This document shows positions 32,762 to 38,318 of a stretch of DNA of 38,318 nt, piece by piece. Source of the DNA: an uncultured Helicobacter sp. (GTDB lineage Bacteria > Campylobacterota > Campylobacteria > Campylobacterales > Helicobacteraceae); NCBI GenBank assembly GCA_947177485.1, contig CAMWUR010000015.1, forward strand, positions 1 to 38,318, in the 5' to 3' direction. Made by a program: the position numbers and the translations under genes. Below the pieces are notes generated by a model that saw nothing but the letters and a program-made list of their open reading frames with translations, ran no database searches and had not been told where the DNA came from. Numbering within the stretch: position 1 is the first letter of the stretch; the number at the start of each line of letters is the position of its first letter.

Positions 32762-33379
32762 CTACAACACTACCAAGCTATCGCTCGCGAGCATATTCTG
32801 CATTCCCTCAACAGCGTTGCCCACAACACCAACCTTGAGCTTGCCAGCTAGAGAGAAATATTCCAAGCATGAGCCGCATGAATAGATTTCAACGCCCTGC
32901 TTCTCGAGCTGCCTCAAAACATCGCAAATCTCGGTGTTATCGATTTTATCATTCTCTGTGGTGAGCAAAACGCCGCGGTGGATAAACAAAATCTTTTGGG
33001 GCAGAATCTCGGTTTGCAATAATGCTTTGATAAAATTCCTAAGCAGCAAAACGCCGAGCTCGCCCTCACCGATGCTATCACCCTTCACCAGCAGCATTTT
33101 GGGCGCAATCTTTTCGCCCTCACGCATTGGCTCGCTTTTCTTGATTCTATCCATCAACCGAAACAGAAATTCGCCATTCTCCAAAATATCGAGCTCGAAG
33201 CTAAAGCCCTCGCCTTCGAGAAAACGTGTGAGATTTTCCTTTGCTGTTGGAGAATTGCCAAGAATCGAATACGTGCGTAATGTGAGTGTATGTGCATTCA
33301 CATGCAAGAGCGCCTTTTGCGTGCGCACGATAGGTTCGGGGCAAGAGAGATTGCGGACATCGATTTGAACATTTTGCAT
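32762..33379 (-). CDS. yedF: YedF-type sulfurtransferase-like selenium metabolism protein
   Basis: The 205-residue product has an N-terminal TusA/SirA domain (DVRNLSCPEPIVRTQKAL, with the key cysteine at residue 13 in the CPxP motif) and a C-terminal DsrE-like domain (FIHRGVLLTTEN, GVEIYSCGSCLEYF with two cysteines). This fusion matches the YedF family, often found with selenium genes such as selD in other bacteria; selenium handling in Campylobacterota mainly serves selenocysteine formate dehydrogenase. No selenoprotein or sel gene is seen here, so the role is inferred. AAGGAACT precedes ATG 33379. A palindrome lies just upstream. Confidence 0.88.
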   Translation of the reverse strand: MQNVQIDVRNLSCPEPIVRTQKALLHVNAHTLTLRTYSILGNSPTAKENLTRFLEGEGFSFELDILENGEFLFRLMDRIKKSEPMREGEKIAPKMLLVKGDSIGEGELGVLLLRNFIKALLQTEILPQKILFIHRGVLLTTENDKIDNTEICDVLRQLEKQGVEIYSCGSCLEYFSLAGKLKVGVVGNAVEGMQNMLASDSLVVL

Positions 33380-33400
33380 AGCAGTTCCTTTGTCTTGTAT

Positions 33401-33417
33401 TGTCTATACCATAGACA
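33401..33417 (-). promoter_or_regulatory. Operator-like palindrome upstream of yedF
   Basis: TGTCTAT-ACC-ATAGACA is a perfect 7-bp palindrome. A -10 candidate TACAAT (minus strand, 33429-33424) would start transcription at the edge of this palindrome, the place where a repressor could act. The regulator is unknown. Confidence 0.4.
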
Positions 33418-33439
33418 TGCGCAATTGTAACAGAAACTC

Positions 33440-34132
33440 CTAAGCCTGCCCTAAATTGTTGTTGCGGATTCGCAATTGATATTTGAGCTCGGCGATTGCC
33501 CAATCATCTATTGTGTCGATGTCTTGCGCGTCCATCGCGCCAAGCGCGATTCCGTAGCTTTGGGCACCAAAAAGTGGAATCTCGCCCAGCCAATCGCGCG
33601 CCGCACCCCAATAGAATTGCCCAGCATCATGCCAGATTCTCGGCAAATCTTGCGAACGCGCGCCGAGATGTTGTGGGTAGAGCATTGCGAGCGCGCCTTT
33701 TTTGTCGCGTTCAAATGCACGCCAAATCGGGTAATCATACGCCACCACAGGGAAGCTAAACGCGAAATGCGCGAGTGCGGCAAGCCCTTCGCGCAATGTT
33801 TTTTCACACACGAGCACGGCTGTGGGATAGATGCAGCACACGTTAGAATCGGATTCCAACCCGAGCGCGTGAATAGCATGGATAACGACATCTCGTGTCG
33901 TTGCAAAATCATCGCTCAATTCTTTTGGGCGCAAAAGCGGCTCTGCGCCAAACGTTTTTGCGAGCAAGAGAATCTCGTCATCATCGCTGCTGACGACAAT
34001 ACGACCAAAGATGTCGCTTTGTTGCAACACGTGCAAAGGATACGACAGAATCGGCTTGCCCAAAAACTCCTTGAGATTCTTACGCACAATGCGCTTGCTC
34101 CCACCGCGCGCGGGCATAATGGCAATGTTCAT
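33440..34132 (-). CDS. pseF: Pseudaminic acid cytidylyltransferase
   Basis: PseF activates pseudaminic acid as CMP-pseudaminic acid for flagellin glycosylation. The 230-residue product begins MNIAIMPARGGSKRIVRKNLKEF, the CTP-binding signature of the CMP-sialic acid synthetase group, and has VVSSDDDEIL and RPKELSDDFATTRDVVIHAI. ATG 34132 overlaps the flgH stop (TGATG), so it is coupled to flgH. In H. pylori flgH is followed by pseF fused to pseG and then pseH, as I recall; here yedF follows instead. CMP-Neu5Ac or legionaminic acid synthetase are the alternatives. Confidence 0.88.
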   Translation of the reverse strand: MNIAIMPARGGSKRIVRKNLKEFLGKPILSYPLHVLQQSDIFGRIVVSSDDDEILLLAKTFGAEPLLRPKELSDDFATTRDVVIHAIHALGLESDSNVCCIYPTAVLVCEKTLREGLAALAHFAFSFPVVAYDYPIWRAFERDKKGALAMLYPQHLGARSQDLPRIWHDAGQFYWGAARDWLGEIPLFGAQSYGIALGAMDAQDIDTIDDWAIAELKYQLRIRNNNLGQA

Positions 34133-34854
34133 CAGAAGGGCCACAACGCGGTGATAATCTTGCTGCCCCAGCCACGTTCGGTTGTGCGGCGCAGCTCGCC
34201 TTGTGTGTCGTATAGAATCTTCGCATCCGCGATGTATTGTGAATTAATCTGGTTGTTGCTGCCGATGTCATAGGGGCGAATCACGCCACTAATGCGGATA
34301 TGCTGCTTTTCGTTGTTCACCATAATCTCGCGGCCACCTTCGATGTAATAGTTGCCATTCTCCATAATCTTGATAATCCGCGCCGAAATCGTTGTCGCGA
34401 ATGTGTCGGTGCGGTTTTGGTTACCATTGCCCGTAAATGTCATCGTGTTGTTGCCCGAGTTGATTCCAAACGAGCCAAGATTATTCAAATCATTCACAAT
34501 CGCGCCAATCGTGCGGTTTGCGCCGCCATAGGCGATGTTTGGCGTGGTGAGTGTGAAGTTTGAGTTCTCGTTGAGCGCCTTTGCGCCCGTACTTGTCGCA
34601 CTCACGTTTTCGTTAATCACGACTGTGACCAAATCATTCACTTTCATCGCGCGCCTATCGGCAAAAATCGGATTGTCGCCTTGTCCAAAAAGGCTGCCCG
34701 CGTTGCCAAAGTTTTCCTCGATTTCTTTAGCCGGAATCTCCTCGACATATTGCGGTGGTTTGAAGCTAATCTGTGGGTCTGCTGTCCCTGGGAAGCAGCC
34801 GGTGAGCCAAAACGCTATGCAAGCGCCAATACTAATGCGAATGCACTCTTTCAT
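34132..34854 (-). CDS. flgH: Flagellar L-ring protein FlgH
   Basis: FlgH forms the outer-membrane L ring that guides the flagellar rod. The 240-residue product has a lipoprotein signal with lipobox WLTGC (cysteine at residue 20) and the family motifs ADRRAMKVNDLVTVVINENVSA and FATTISARIIKIMENGNYYIEG. GLRPxDI-type IRPYDIGSNNQINSQYIADA occurs near the end. AAAGGGACA lies before ATG 34854. An RpoN promoter sits just upstream and the stop overlaps pseF, so ring assembly and flagellin glycosylation appear to be expressed together. Confidence 0.95.
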   Translation of the reverse strand: MKECIRISIGACIAFWLTGCFPGTADPQISFKPPQYVEEIPAKEIEENFGNAGSLFGQGDNPIFADRRAMKVNDLVTVVINENVSATSTGAKALNENSNFTLTTPNIAYGGANRTIGAIVNDLNNLGSFGINSGNNTMTFTGNGNQNRTDTFATTISARIIKIMENGNYYIEGGREIMVNNEKQHIRISGVIRPYDIGSNNQINSQYIADAKILYDTQGELRRTTERGWGSKIITALWPF

Positions 34855-34879
34855 TGTTGTCCCTTTGTGTGAGTTTTGG

Positions 34880-34885
34880 TATAAT
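34880..34885 (+). promoter_or_regulatory. Predicted -10 of yqeY-prfB-mlaF
   Basis: GGTATAATAAAG gives TATAAT 37 bp before ATG 34922. It lies just downstream of, and almost touching, the divergent RpoN promoter of flgH, so the two transcripts start within about 20 bp of each other. Confidence 0.5.
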
Positions 34886-34886
34886 A

Positions 34887-34903
34887 AAGCAAAGCCCATT
34901 CCA
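34887..34903 (-). promoter_or_regulatory. RpoN (sigma-54) promoter of flgH-pseF
   Basis: On the minus strand TGGAATGGGCTTTGCTT fits GGAA-N6-TTGCTT, the campylobacterial sigma-54 consensus, with GG and GC separated by exactly 10 bases. The predicted start near 34877 gives a 23-nt leader to flgH. Confidence 0.75.
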
Positions 34904-34921
34904 CAACCAAAAGGATTCATC

Positions 34922-35371
34922 ATGAGCCTCAAGAATCGCATACTAGACGACATCAAAGTGGCGATGAAAAATGGCGATTCATTTGCGCGCGACACGTTGC
35001 GACTTCTTAGCAGCGCTATCAAGCAAGTCGAGGTGGATTCACGCACAACATTAGACGACTCTGCCATTATCGCGATTCTGCGCAAGGCTTGCAAGCAGCG
35101 CGAAGAAGCAAGCGAACAATACCAAAATGCGGGGCGCAACGATTTGTTTGAGCATGAGCAAAAAGAGCTTGCCATTATCCGCGCCTATCTCCCCGCTTCG
35201 CTGTCTGATTCTGCGCTACGTGAAGAGCTGCAAAACATCATCGCCGAGCTTGGCGCAAAAGACATCAAAGATTTGGGCAAGGTGATGAGCGCGGCAAATG
35301 CAAAACTTTCGGCTGTTGCCGAAGGCAAGCGCATTGCTGCATGTGCCAAAGAGATTCTGAACAAGGGCTAG
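34922..35371 (+). CDS. GatB/YqeY domain protein
   Basis: A 149-residue YqeY protein, resembling the tail domain of GatB that binds tRNA. It begins MSLKNRILDDIKVAMKNGDSFARDTLRLL and has QREEASEQYQNAGRND and ELAIIRAYLP, typical family segments. Freestanding YqeY proteins have no proven function but are thought to act on tRNA. AAAAGGATT precedes ATG 34922. It ends 3 bp before prfB, consistent with a translation-linked operon. Confidence 0.9.
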   Translation: MSLKNRILDDIKVAMKNGDSFARDTLRLLSSAIKQVEVDSRTTLDDSAIIAILRKACKQREEASEQYQNAGRNDLFEHEQKELAIIRAYLPASLSDSALREELQNIIAELGAKDIKDLGKVMSAANAKLSAVAEGKRIAACAKEILNKG

Positions 35372-35374
35372 AAT

Positions 35375-36472
35375 TTGGATAGCTACGCATACACAGAGTT
35401 GCTCAAAACTCTGCAAACCAAATGTGAAAACATCGAATCCATTATACAAGTCCCGCGCAAGAAGCAGCGGCTTGACGAGATATTGCGTCTGCAAGATGAC
35501 GCAAGCTTTTGGAATGATTCGGAAAAAAGCGCAGCGATTCTCAAAGAAAAGCGCCAACTCGAGCGAATCTTGGATAAATTCAATGCGAGTAAAAGCGCGC
35601 TTAGTGATAGTGTCGAGCTTTTCGAGATTGCCCAATCCGAAAATGACGGCGAGATTCTCGCCTCGCTGTTTGCTGACGCAAACGCGCTCGAGTCATGCGT
35701 GCGCAACCTCGAAATCGAGGTGATGTTAAGCGGCGAACATGATAACGCAAACGCGATTCTGACAATCCACCCAGGAGCCGGCGGCACAGAATCGCAAGAT
35801 TGGGCAAACATGATTTATCGCATGTATTTGCGCTATTGCGAACGCAAGGGGTTTGCAGCAGAGATTCTCGACTATCAAGAAGGCGAAGAAGCGGGAATCA
35901 AAGACGCATCGCTTCTCATCAAGGGCGATTTAGCCTATGGCTATCTGAAGGTTGAGAGTGGAATCCACCGCTTAGTGCGCATTTCGCCCTTTGATTCCAA
36001 CGGGCGGCGGCACACATCGTTTTGCTCGGTTGTTGTTACGCCCGAAATCGAAGACGCGATTGAAATCGAGATTGCCGAGAAAGATTTGCGCATCGACACC
36101 TACCGCGCAAGCGGTGCGGGCGGGCAACATGTGAACAAAACCGAAAGCGCGATTCGAATCACGCACATTCCCAGTGGCATTGTCGTCCAATGCCAAAACG
36201 ACCGCAGCCAACACAAAAACAAAGCCACCGCGCTCAAGATGTTGCGCAGTCGTCTCTATGAGCTCGAGCGACTCAAAAAATCGCCCACAAGCCCGCAAAC
36301 AACGACCGAGATTGCGTGGGGACACCAGATTCGCAATTATGTCCTCTATCCCTACCAACAAGTCAAAGACACGCGCTACAATCAAGCGTTTAGCGACACA
36401 GCAGCGATTCTTGATGGCGATTTGCAAAGTCTCATCGAGGGCGTTTTGATTGCCCAAGCACACACACAATAG
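35375..36472 (+). CDS. prfB: Peptide chain release factor 2
   Basis: RF2 ends translation at UGA and UAA. The 365-residue product has the stop-codon-reading tripeptide SPF (in [13 protein letters not shown]), which separates RF2 from RF1, and the catalytic GGQ in [16 protein letters not shown]. The start is TTG 35375, right after the yqeY stop, with AAGGG upstream. The frame is continuous, so the programmed +1 frameshift that controls RF2 in many other bacteria is absent here. Confidence 0.96.
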   Translation: MDSYAYTELLKTLQTKCENIESIIQVPRKKQRLDEILRLQDDASFWNDSEKSAAILKEKRQLERILDKFNASKSALSDSVELFEIAQSENDGEILASLFADANALESCVRNLEIEVMLSGEHDNANAILTIHPGAGGTESQDWANMIYRMYLRYCERKGFAAEILDYQEGEEAGIKDASLLIKGDLAYGYLKVESGIHRLVRISPFDSNGRRHTSFCSVVVTPEIEDAIEIEIAEKDLRIDTYRASGAGGQHVNKTESAIRITHIPSGIVVQCQNDRSQHKNKATALKMLRSRLYELERLKKSPTSPQTTTEIAWGHQIRNYVLYPYQQVKDTRYNQAFSDTAAILDGDLQSLIEGVLIAQAHTQ

Positions 36473-36481
36473 ACACACGCA

Positions 36482-37237
36482 ATGGATATTTTGCTCAAAG
36501 AGGTGCGCAAACAATTTGGCGAACGCGAGGTGCTTCGCGGCGTAAATCTGCACTGCAAAAGTGGGCGCACGACCGTTGTCTTTGGGCTTTCTGGCGGGGG
36601 TAAATCAACTATCATCAAACTCATTGTGCGGCTCATCGAGCCCACGAGCGGTGAAATCTTCATCGGCGGCGAAAGCATTACGCGCGCATCGCCCAAGCGG
36701 CTGAATGAAATGCGTAAAAACATCGGATTCTTGTTCCAATCCGGCGCATTGTTTGATTCGAAGAATGTGCTTGAAAATGTCGCGTTTCCGCTCGAAGAGC
36801 ACACGAAACTAAGCCGCACCGAAATCCGCAAGATTGTATGCGAAAAGCTCGAGCTTGTTGGGCTCCGCCCCGATGTTGTGCTCCACCTTTTCCCCGATGA
36901 ACTAAGCGGGGGCATGAAAAAGCGCGTTGGGCTTGCGCGCAGCATTGCGCTCAACCCGCGCATTATCCTCTATGACGAACCCACAAGCGGGCTTGACCCG
37001 ATTAGTAGCGACCACATCACGCAGATGATTCGCCATTTGCAAGCCGAGCTTGGCGTAACATCGGTGCTGATTAGCCACGACATCAAGGAGAGCTTCAAGG
37101 CAGGCGATGATATGGCGATGTTACTCGATGGCAGAATCATCGAGTATGGCGAGGCGGACGCGTTTGCGCAAAGCGAGCATGCAGAAGTGCATCAATTCCT
37201 CGAGGGCAAAGGCGAAGGGAAGATTGCGCTGTTGTGA
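36482..37237 (+). CDS. mlaF: MlaF-like ABC ATPase of phospholipid transport
   Basis: A 251-residue ATPase of the MlaF/Ttg2A type with Walker A GLSGGGKST (residues 35-43), FLFQSGALFDSKNV at the Q-loop, signature LSGGMKKRVGLARS, Walker B IILYDEPTSGLDPI and LISHD at the H-loop. The GGM signature and GALFDS segment are typical of MlaF. It would energise retrograde or anterograde phospholipid movement between membranes with MlaE and MlaD, but neither is adjacent: prfB lies upstream and repeats plus small lipoprotein genes lie downstream. It starts 9 bp after prfB. Confidence 0.9.
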   Translation: MDILLKEVRKQFGEREVLRGVNLHCKSGRTTVVFGLSGGGKSTIIKLIVRLIEPTSGEIFIGGESITRASPKRLNEMRKNIGFLFQSGALFDSKNVLENVAFPLEEHTKLSRTEIRKIVCEKLELVGLRPDVVLHLFPDELSGGMKKRVGLARSIALNPRIILYDEPTSGLDPISSDHITQMIRHLQAELGVTSVLISHDIKESFKAGDDMAMLLDGRIIEYGEADAFAQSEHAEVHQFLEGKGEGKIALL

Positions 37238-37246
37238 GATATTCCA

Positions 37247-37275
37247 ATCATCATTGCTTCGGGCAACTCTCGCAA
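37247..37275. repeat. Short type B palindromic module after mlaF
   Basis: AATCATCATTGCTTCGGGC and CTCGCAATGAC form an imperfect palindrome like the GATTGC...GCAATGAC modules elsewhere. Confidence 0.45.
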
Positions 37276-37304
37276 TGACGATTCAAAATCTACTCACAAG
37301 CTAC

Positions 37305-37550
37305 CTATTGTGTCGAGATTGGTACGCACTCTGCATCTTGCCAACCCCAAAACAAAAAATTTTTGGGCTTAGTTTGGCAAGCATATCGTTTGCCATGGCA
37401 AAGCGCCTCCCAATGTGTTGGTGTTATCCAATGTTTTCCATCAGGGAAATCAAGCTCTTCGGGCAAACAGCCGGTTCTAGCAGCCGTCATTCTTTCTTGA
37501 CAGCAGCCCACAAAAAGAATGGAGACGCTCACTAGCAAGAAAATGCGCAT
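37305..37550 (-). CDS. Small exported lipoprotein, paralogue A
   Basis: An 81-residue product with an N-terminal hydrophobic signal and a possible lipobox FVGC (cysteine 16). The mature part carries a TGCLPEEL segment and THWEALCHGKRYAC, with six cysteines in all. The same pattern (GC-P, WEA-C, KRY-C, then a final C) appears in the product at 37662-37913, so these are paralogues. Similar short lipoproteins with a W-x-A-x-C-x-x-K-x-Y-x-C core are common in proteobacteria, with no known role. AAGGACA lies before ATG 37550. The lipobox is not canonical. Confidence 0.7.
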   Translation of the reverse strand: MRIFLLVSVSILFVGCCQERMTAARTGCLPEELDFPDGKHWITPTHWEALCHGKRYACQTKPKNFLFWGWQDAECVPISTQ

Positions 37551-37586
37551 ACGTTTGTCCTTATCAAAGATACAAGAATTGCCCTA

Positions 37587-37602
37587 TCGCCATAAGTGGC
37601 GA
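37587..37602. terminator. Small hairpin between the two lipoprotein genes
   Basis: TCGCCA-TAAG-TGGCGA gives a 6-bp stem with a 4-nt loop, about 60 bp downstream of the 37662-37913 gene and 37 bp upstream of the next start. There is no T-run, so the assignment is weak. Confidence 0.3.
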
Positions 37603-37661
37603 AAGGACATTGGGGGTTCAATGCAAATACGGCAACAACAATAAGTTAGTTTATTGATTCG

Positions 37662-37913
37662 CTACCGAATCGATTCTTTGCATTTGGTTTGATAGCCAAC
37701 AAAGACATTCCCAGAACCACTGCATTCATAACGTTTATGACCGCATGTTGCTTCCCAGTAGTCTGATAGAGTAAGTGTTCTTGTTTCGCCAATTGTGATG
37801 TTGTCAGGATGACAACCAATTTCACCTGCAGTGGCGTTTTTGATACTTACACAGCCTGTTCCAAGTAAGGAGAATACAACACTTAAAGCGACAATAAAAC
37901 CTTGCTTTACCAT
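37662..37913 (-). CDS. Small exported lipoprotein, paralogue B
   Basis: The product from ATG 37913 has 83 residues: a hydrophobic signal ending in LLGTGC (cysteine about residue 21), then EIGCHPDN and SDYWEATCGHKRYEC, and a final VGYQTKC. This matches the neighbouring gene in cysteine spacing and in the WEA-C-KRY-C core. ATG 37913 has no ribosome site of its own, but it overlaps the stop of a 23-codon ORF (ATGGTAA) that does have one, which suggests translational coupling. A TTG at 37949 would be an alternative start adding 12 residues. Confidence 0.65.
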   Translation of the reverse strand: MVKQGFIVALSVVFSLLGTGCVSIKNATAGEIGCHPDNITIGETRTLTLSDYWEATCGHKRYECSGSGNVFVGYQTKCKESIR

Positions 37914-37978
37914 GAGACTAGAAGAGATGAAGCAGAGAGAGCTCCGCAAACCATGAGGGTTGAAATAAACTTAGTCAT
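37907..37978 (-). CDS. Tiny ORF with strong ribosome site, coupled to lipoprotein B
   Basis: AAAAGGAGTTGTC precedes an ATG at 37978 that opens a 23-residue frame, MTKFISTLMVCGALSASSLL followed by VSW and a TAA stop. It looks like a free signal peptide or a short membrane peptide. The stop overlaps the ATG of the lipoprotein gene. It may be a leader peptide, a small membrane peptide, or the remnant 5' end of an exported protein whose frame was lost. Confidence 0.45.
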   Translation of the reverse strand: MTKFISTLMVCGALSASSLLVSW

Positions 37979-38099
37979 GACAACTCCTTTTGAAAAAGAT
38001 TACTGAAACAATGGAATGATACCTTTTTATTCTTAGATAAAGTTTAAAATTACTAGGTAAAGCAAAAAAATTGTTTATTTTGGAGGAATGGAAATGCAA

Positions 38100-38160
38100 T
38101 TGGGATTCTTTGCATGTTGATTGCTTCGCTGTGCTCTCAATGGCAAAATCCCAGATTCTC
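38100..38160. repeat. Degenerate type B modules
   Basis: GGGATTCTTTGCATGTTGATTGCTTC resembles the GGGATTCTTTGCTCGTTGATTGCCAC segment at 1981-2006, in the same orientation, but the stem arms are more worn here. The preceding 37979-38099 is AT-rich and holds only the presumed promoter of the small ORF. Confidence 0.45.
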
Positions 38161-38169
38161 TCATTTTGC

Positions 38170-38318
38170 TATTACTCATTATGCAATCGTCCCAACCACA
38201 GCGCAATGTCTCCATTCATGCCAAAGGCAATTATGGAGACGCCGCGCTGTGGAGCATTGGCACATACAAGCGTAGCGCACATTGTAAAAGCGTGCAGGGG
38301 TTTGGGGGTGTTAGGGGG
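38170..38318 (-). repeat. Element C, copy 2 (inverse orientation), with C-rich flank
   Basis: On the minus strand the order is a C-rich run (38318-38295), CACGCTTTTACAATGTGCGC with TACGCTTGTATG, then outer stem CCACAGC/GCTGTGG (38196-38202 with 38246-38252) and middle stem GTCTCCAT/ATGGAGAC (38208-38215 with 38233-38240), with an apical TGCC-TTT-GGCA. It matches copy 1 in layout and in most bases outside the middle stem. The window ends inside the C-rich flank. Confidence 0.7.

Noticed and set aside
32762-33379. Selenocysteine-coding UGA near yedF
   Set aside because: The yedF frame has no internal UGA and the nearby genes are not known selenoprotein families.
35375-35460. Programmed frameshift site in prfB
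   Set aside because: The prfB frame runs uninterrupted from TTG 35375, with no in-frame UGA or slippery sequence near codon 25.
38041-38318. Small CRISPR-like array or tandem repeat at the right end
   Set aside because: The repeated words are parts of palindromic modules of unequal spacing; there are no regularly spaced direct repeats or spacers.

Overview
The window looks like chromosomal DNA from Campylobacterota, most likely a Helicobacter or a close relative in the Helicobacteraceae. Support comes from gene order that I recall from H. pylori and Campylobacter: rpsB-tsf-ABC ATPase-fliR; a glutamine-type ABC operon ordered permease-permease-ATPase-binding protein; dnaB-comEC-ubiA/mqnP; rplY-pth-lptG-like; flgH-pseF; and a DUF507 gene before carA. 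An RpoN promoter of the campylobacterial form (GGAA-N6-TTGCTT) precedes flgH. By eye the base composition is less AT-rich than H. pylori or C. jejuni. I see no rRNA, tRNA, transposase, prophage or CRISPR array.

Layout. 1-375 is an array of palindromic repeats. guaB follows (415-1860), then a second repeat array (1875-2424) holding a perfect 18-bp hairpin and a folded element I call element C. Next come rpsB with a structured leader, tsf, a LolD-like ATPase and fliR, then a convergent peroxiredoxin gene. metK is followed by ndk, a DUF177 gene, rpmF, plsX, fabH and a DUF455 ferritin-like gene. On the minus strand sit an orphan FdnH/HybA-like ferredoxin plus FdnI-like cytochrome b pair (11601-13332) and the amino-acid ABC operon (13584-16811). 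The plus strand resumes with DUF507-carA and two overlapping GT2 glycosyltransferases, then cheV-lpxC-dnaB-comEC, then mqnP with three small genes. A cysteine-rich lipoprotein and an AsmA-like protein follow, then rplY-pth-lptG-like. After a third repeat array (32343-32645) come yedF, pseF and flgH on the minus strand, and yqeY, prfB and mlaF on the plus strand. The right end has two related small lipoprotein genes, a tiny coupled ORF and a further copy of element C in inverse orientation.

How the genes work together. Most are core genes: purine, pyrimidine and SAM synthesis, translation, fatty-acid and phospholipid start-up, lipid A synthesis, replication, menaquinone synthesis and flagellar assembly/glycosylation. 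The less ordinary parts are: (a) three families of intergenic palindromic elements in which stems differ between copies yet still pair; (b) a periplasmic Fe-S/cytochrome b electron-transfer pair with no catalytic subunit beside it and a CRP/FNR-like palindrome centred about -41 from its predicted start; (c) a solute-binding lipoprotein with a roughly 100-residue low-complexity linker; (d) a CX3C-rich lipoprotein that is probably leaderless; (e) a 23-codon ORF overlapping the start of a small lipoprotein gene. All calls come from reading the sequence; no database search was possible.
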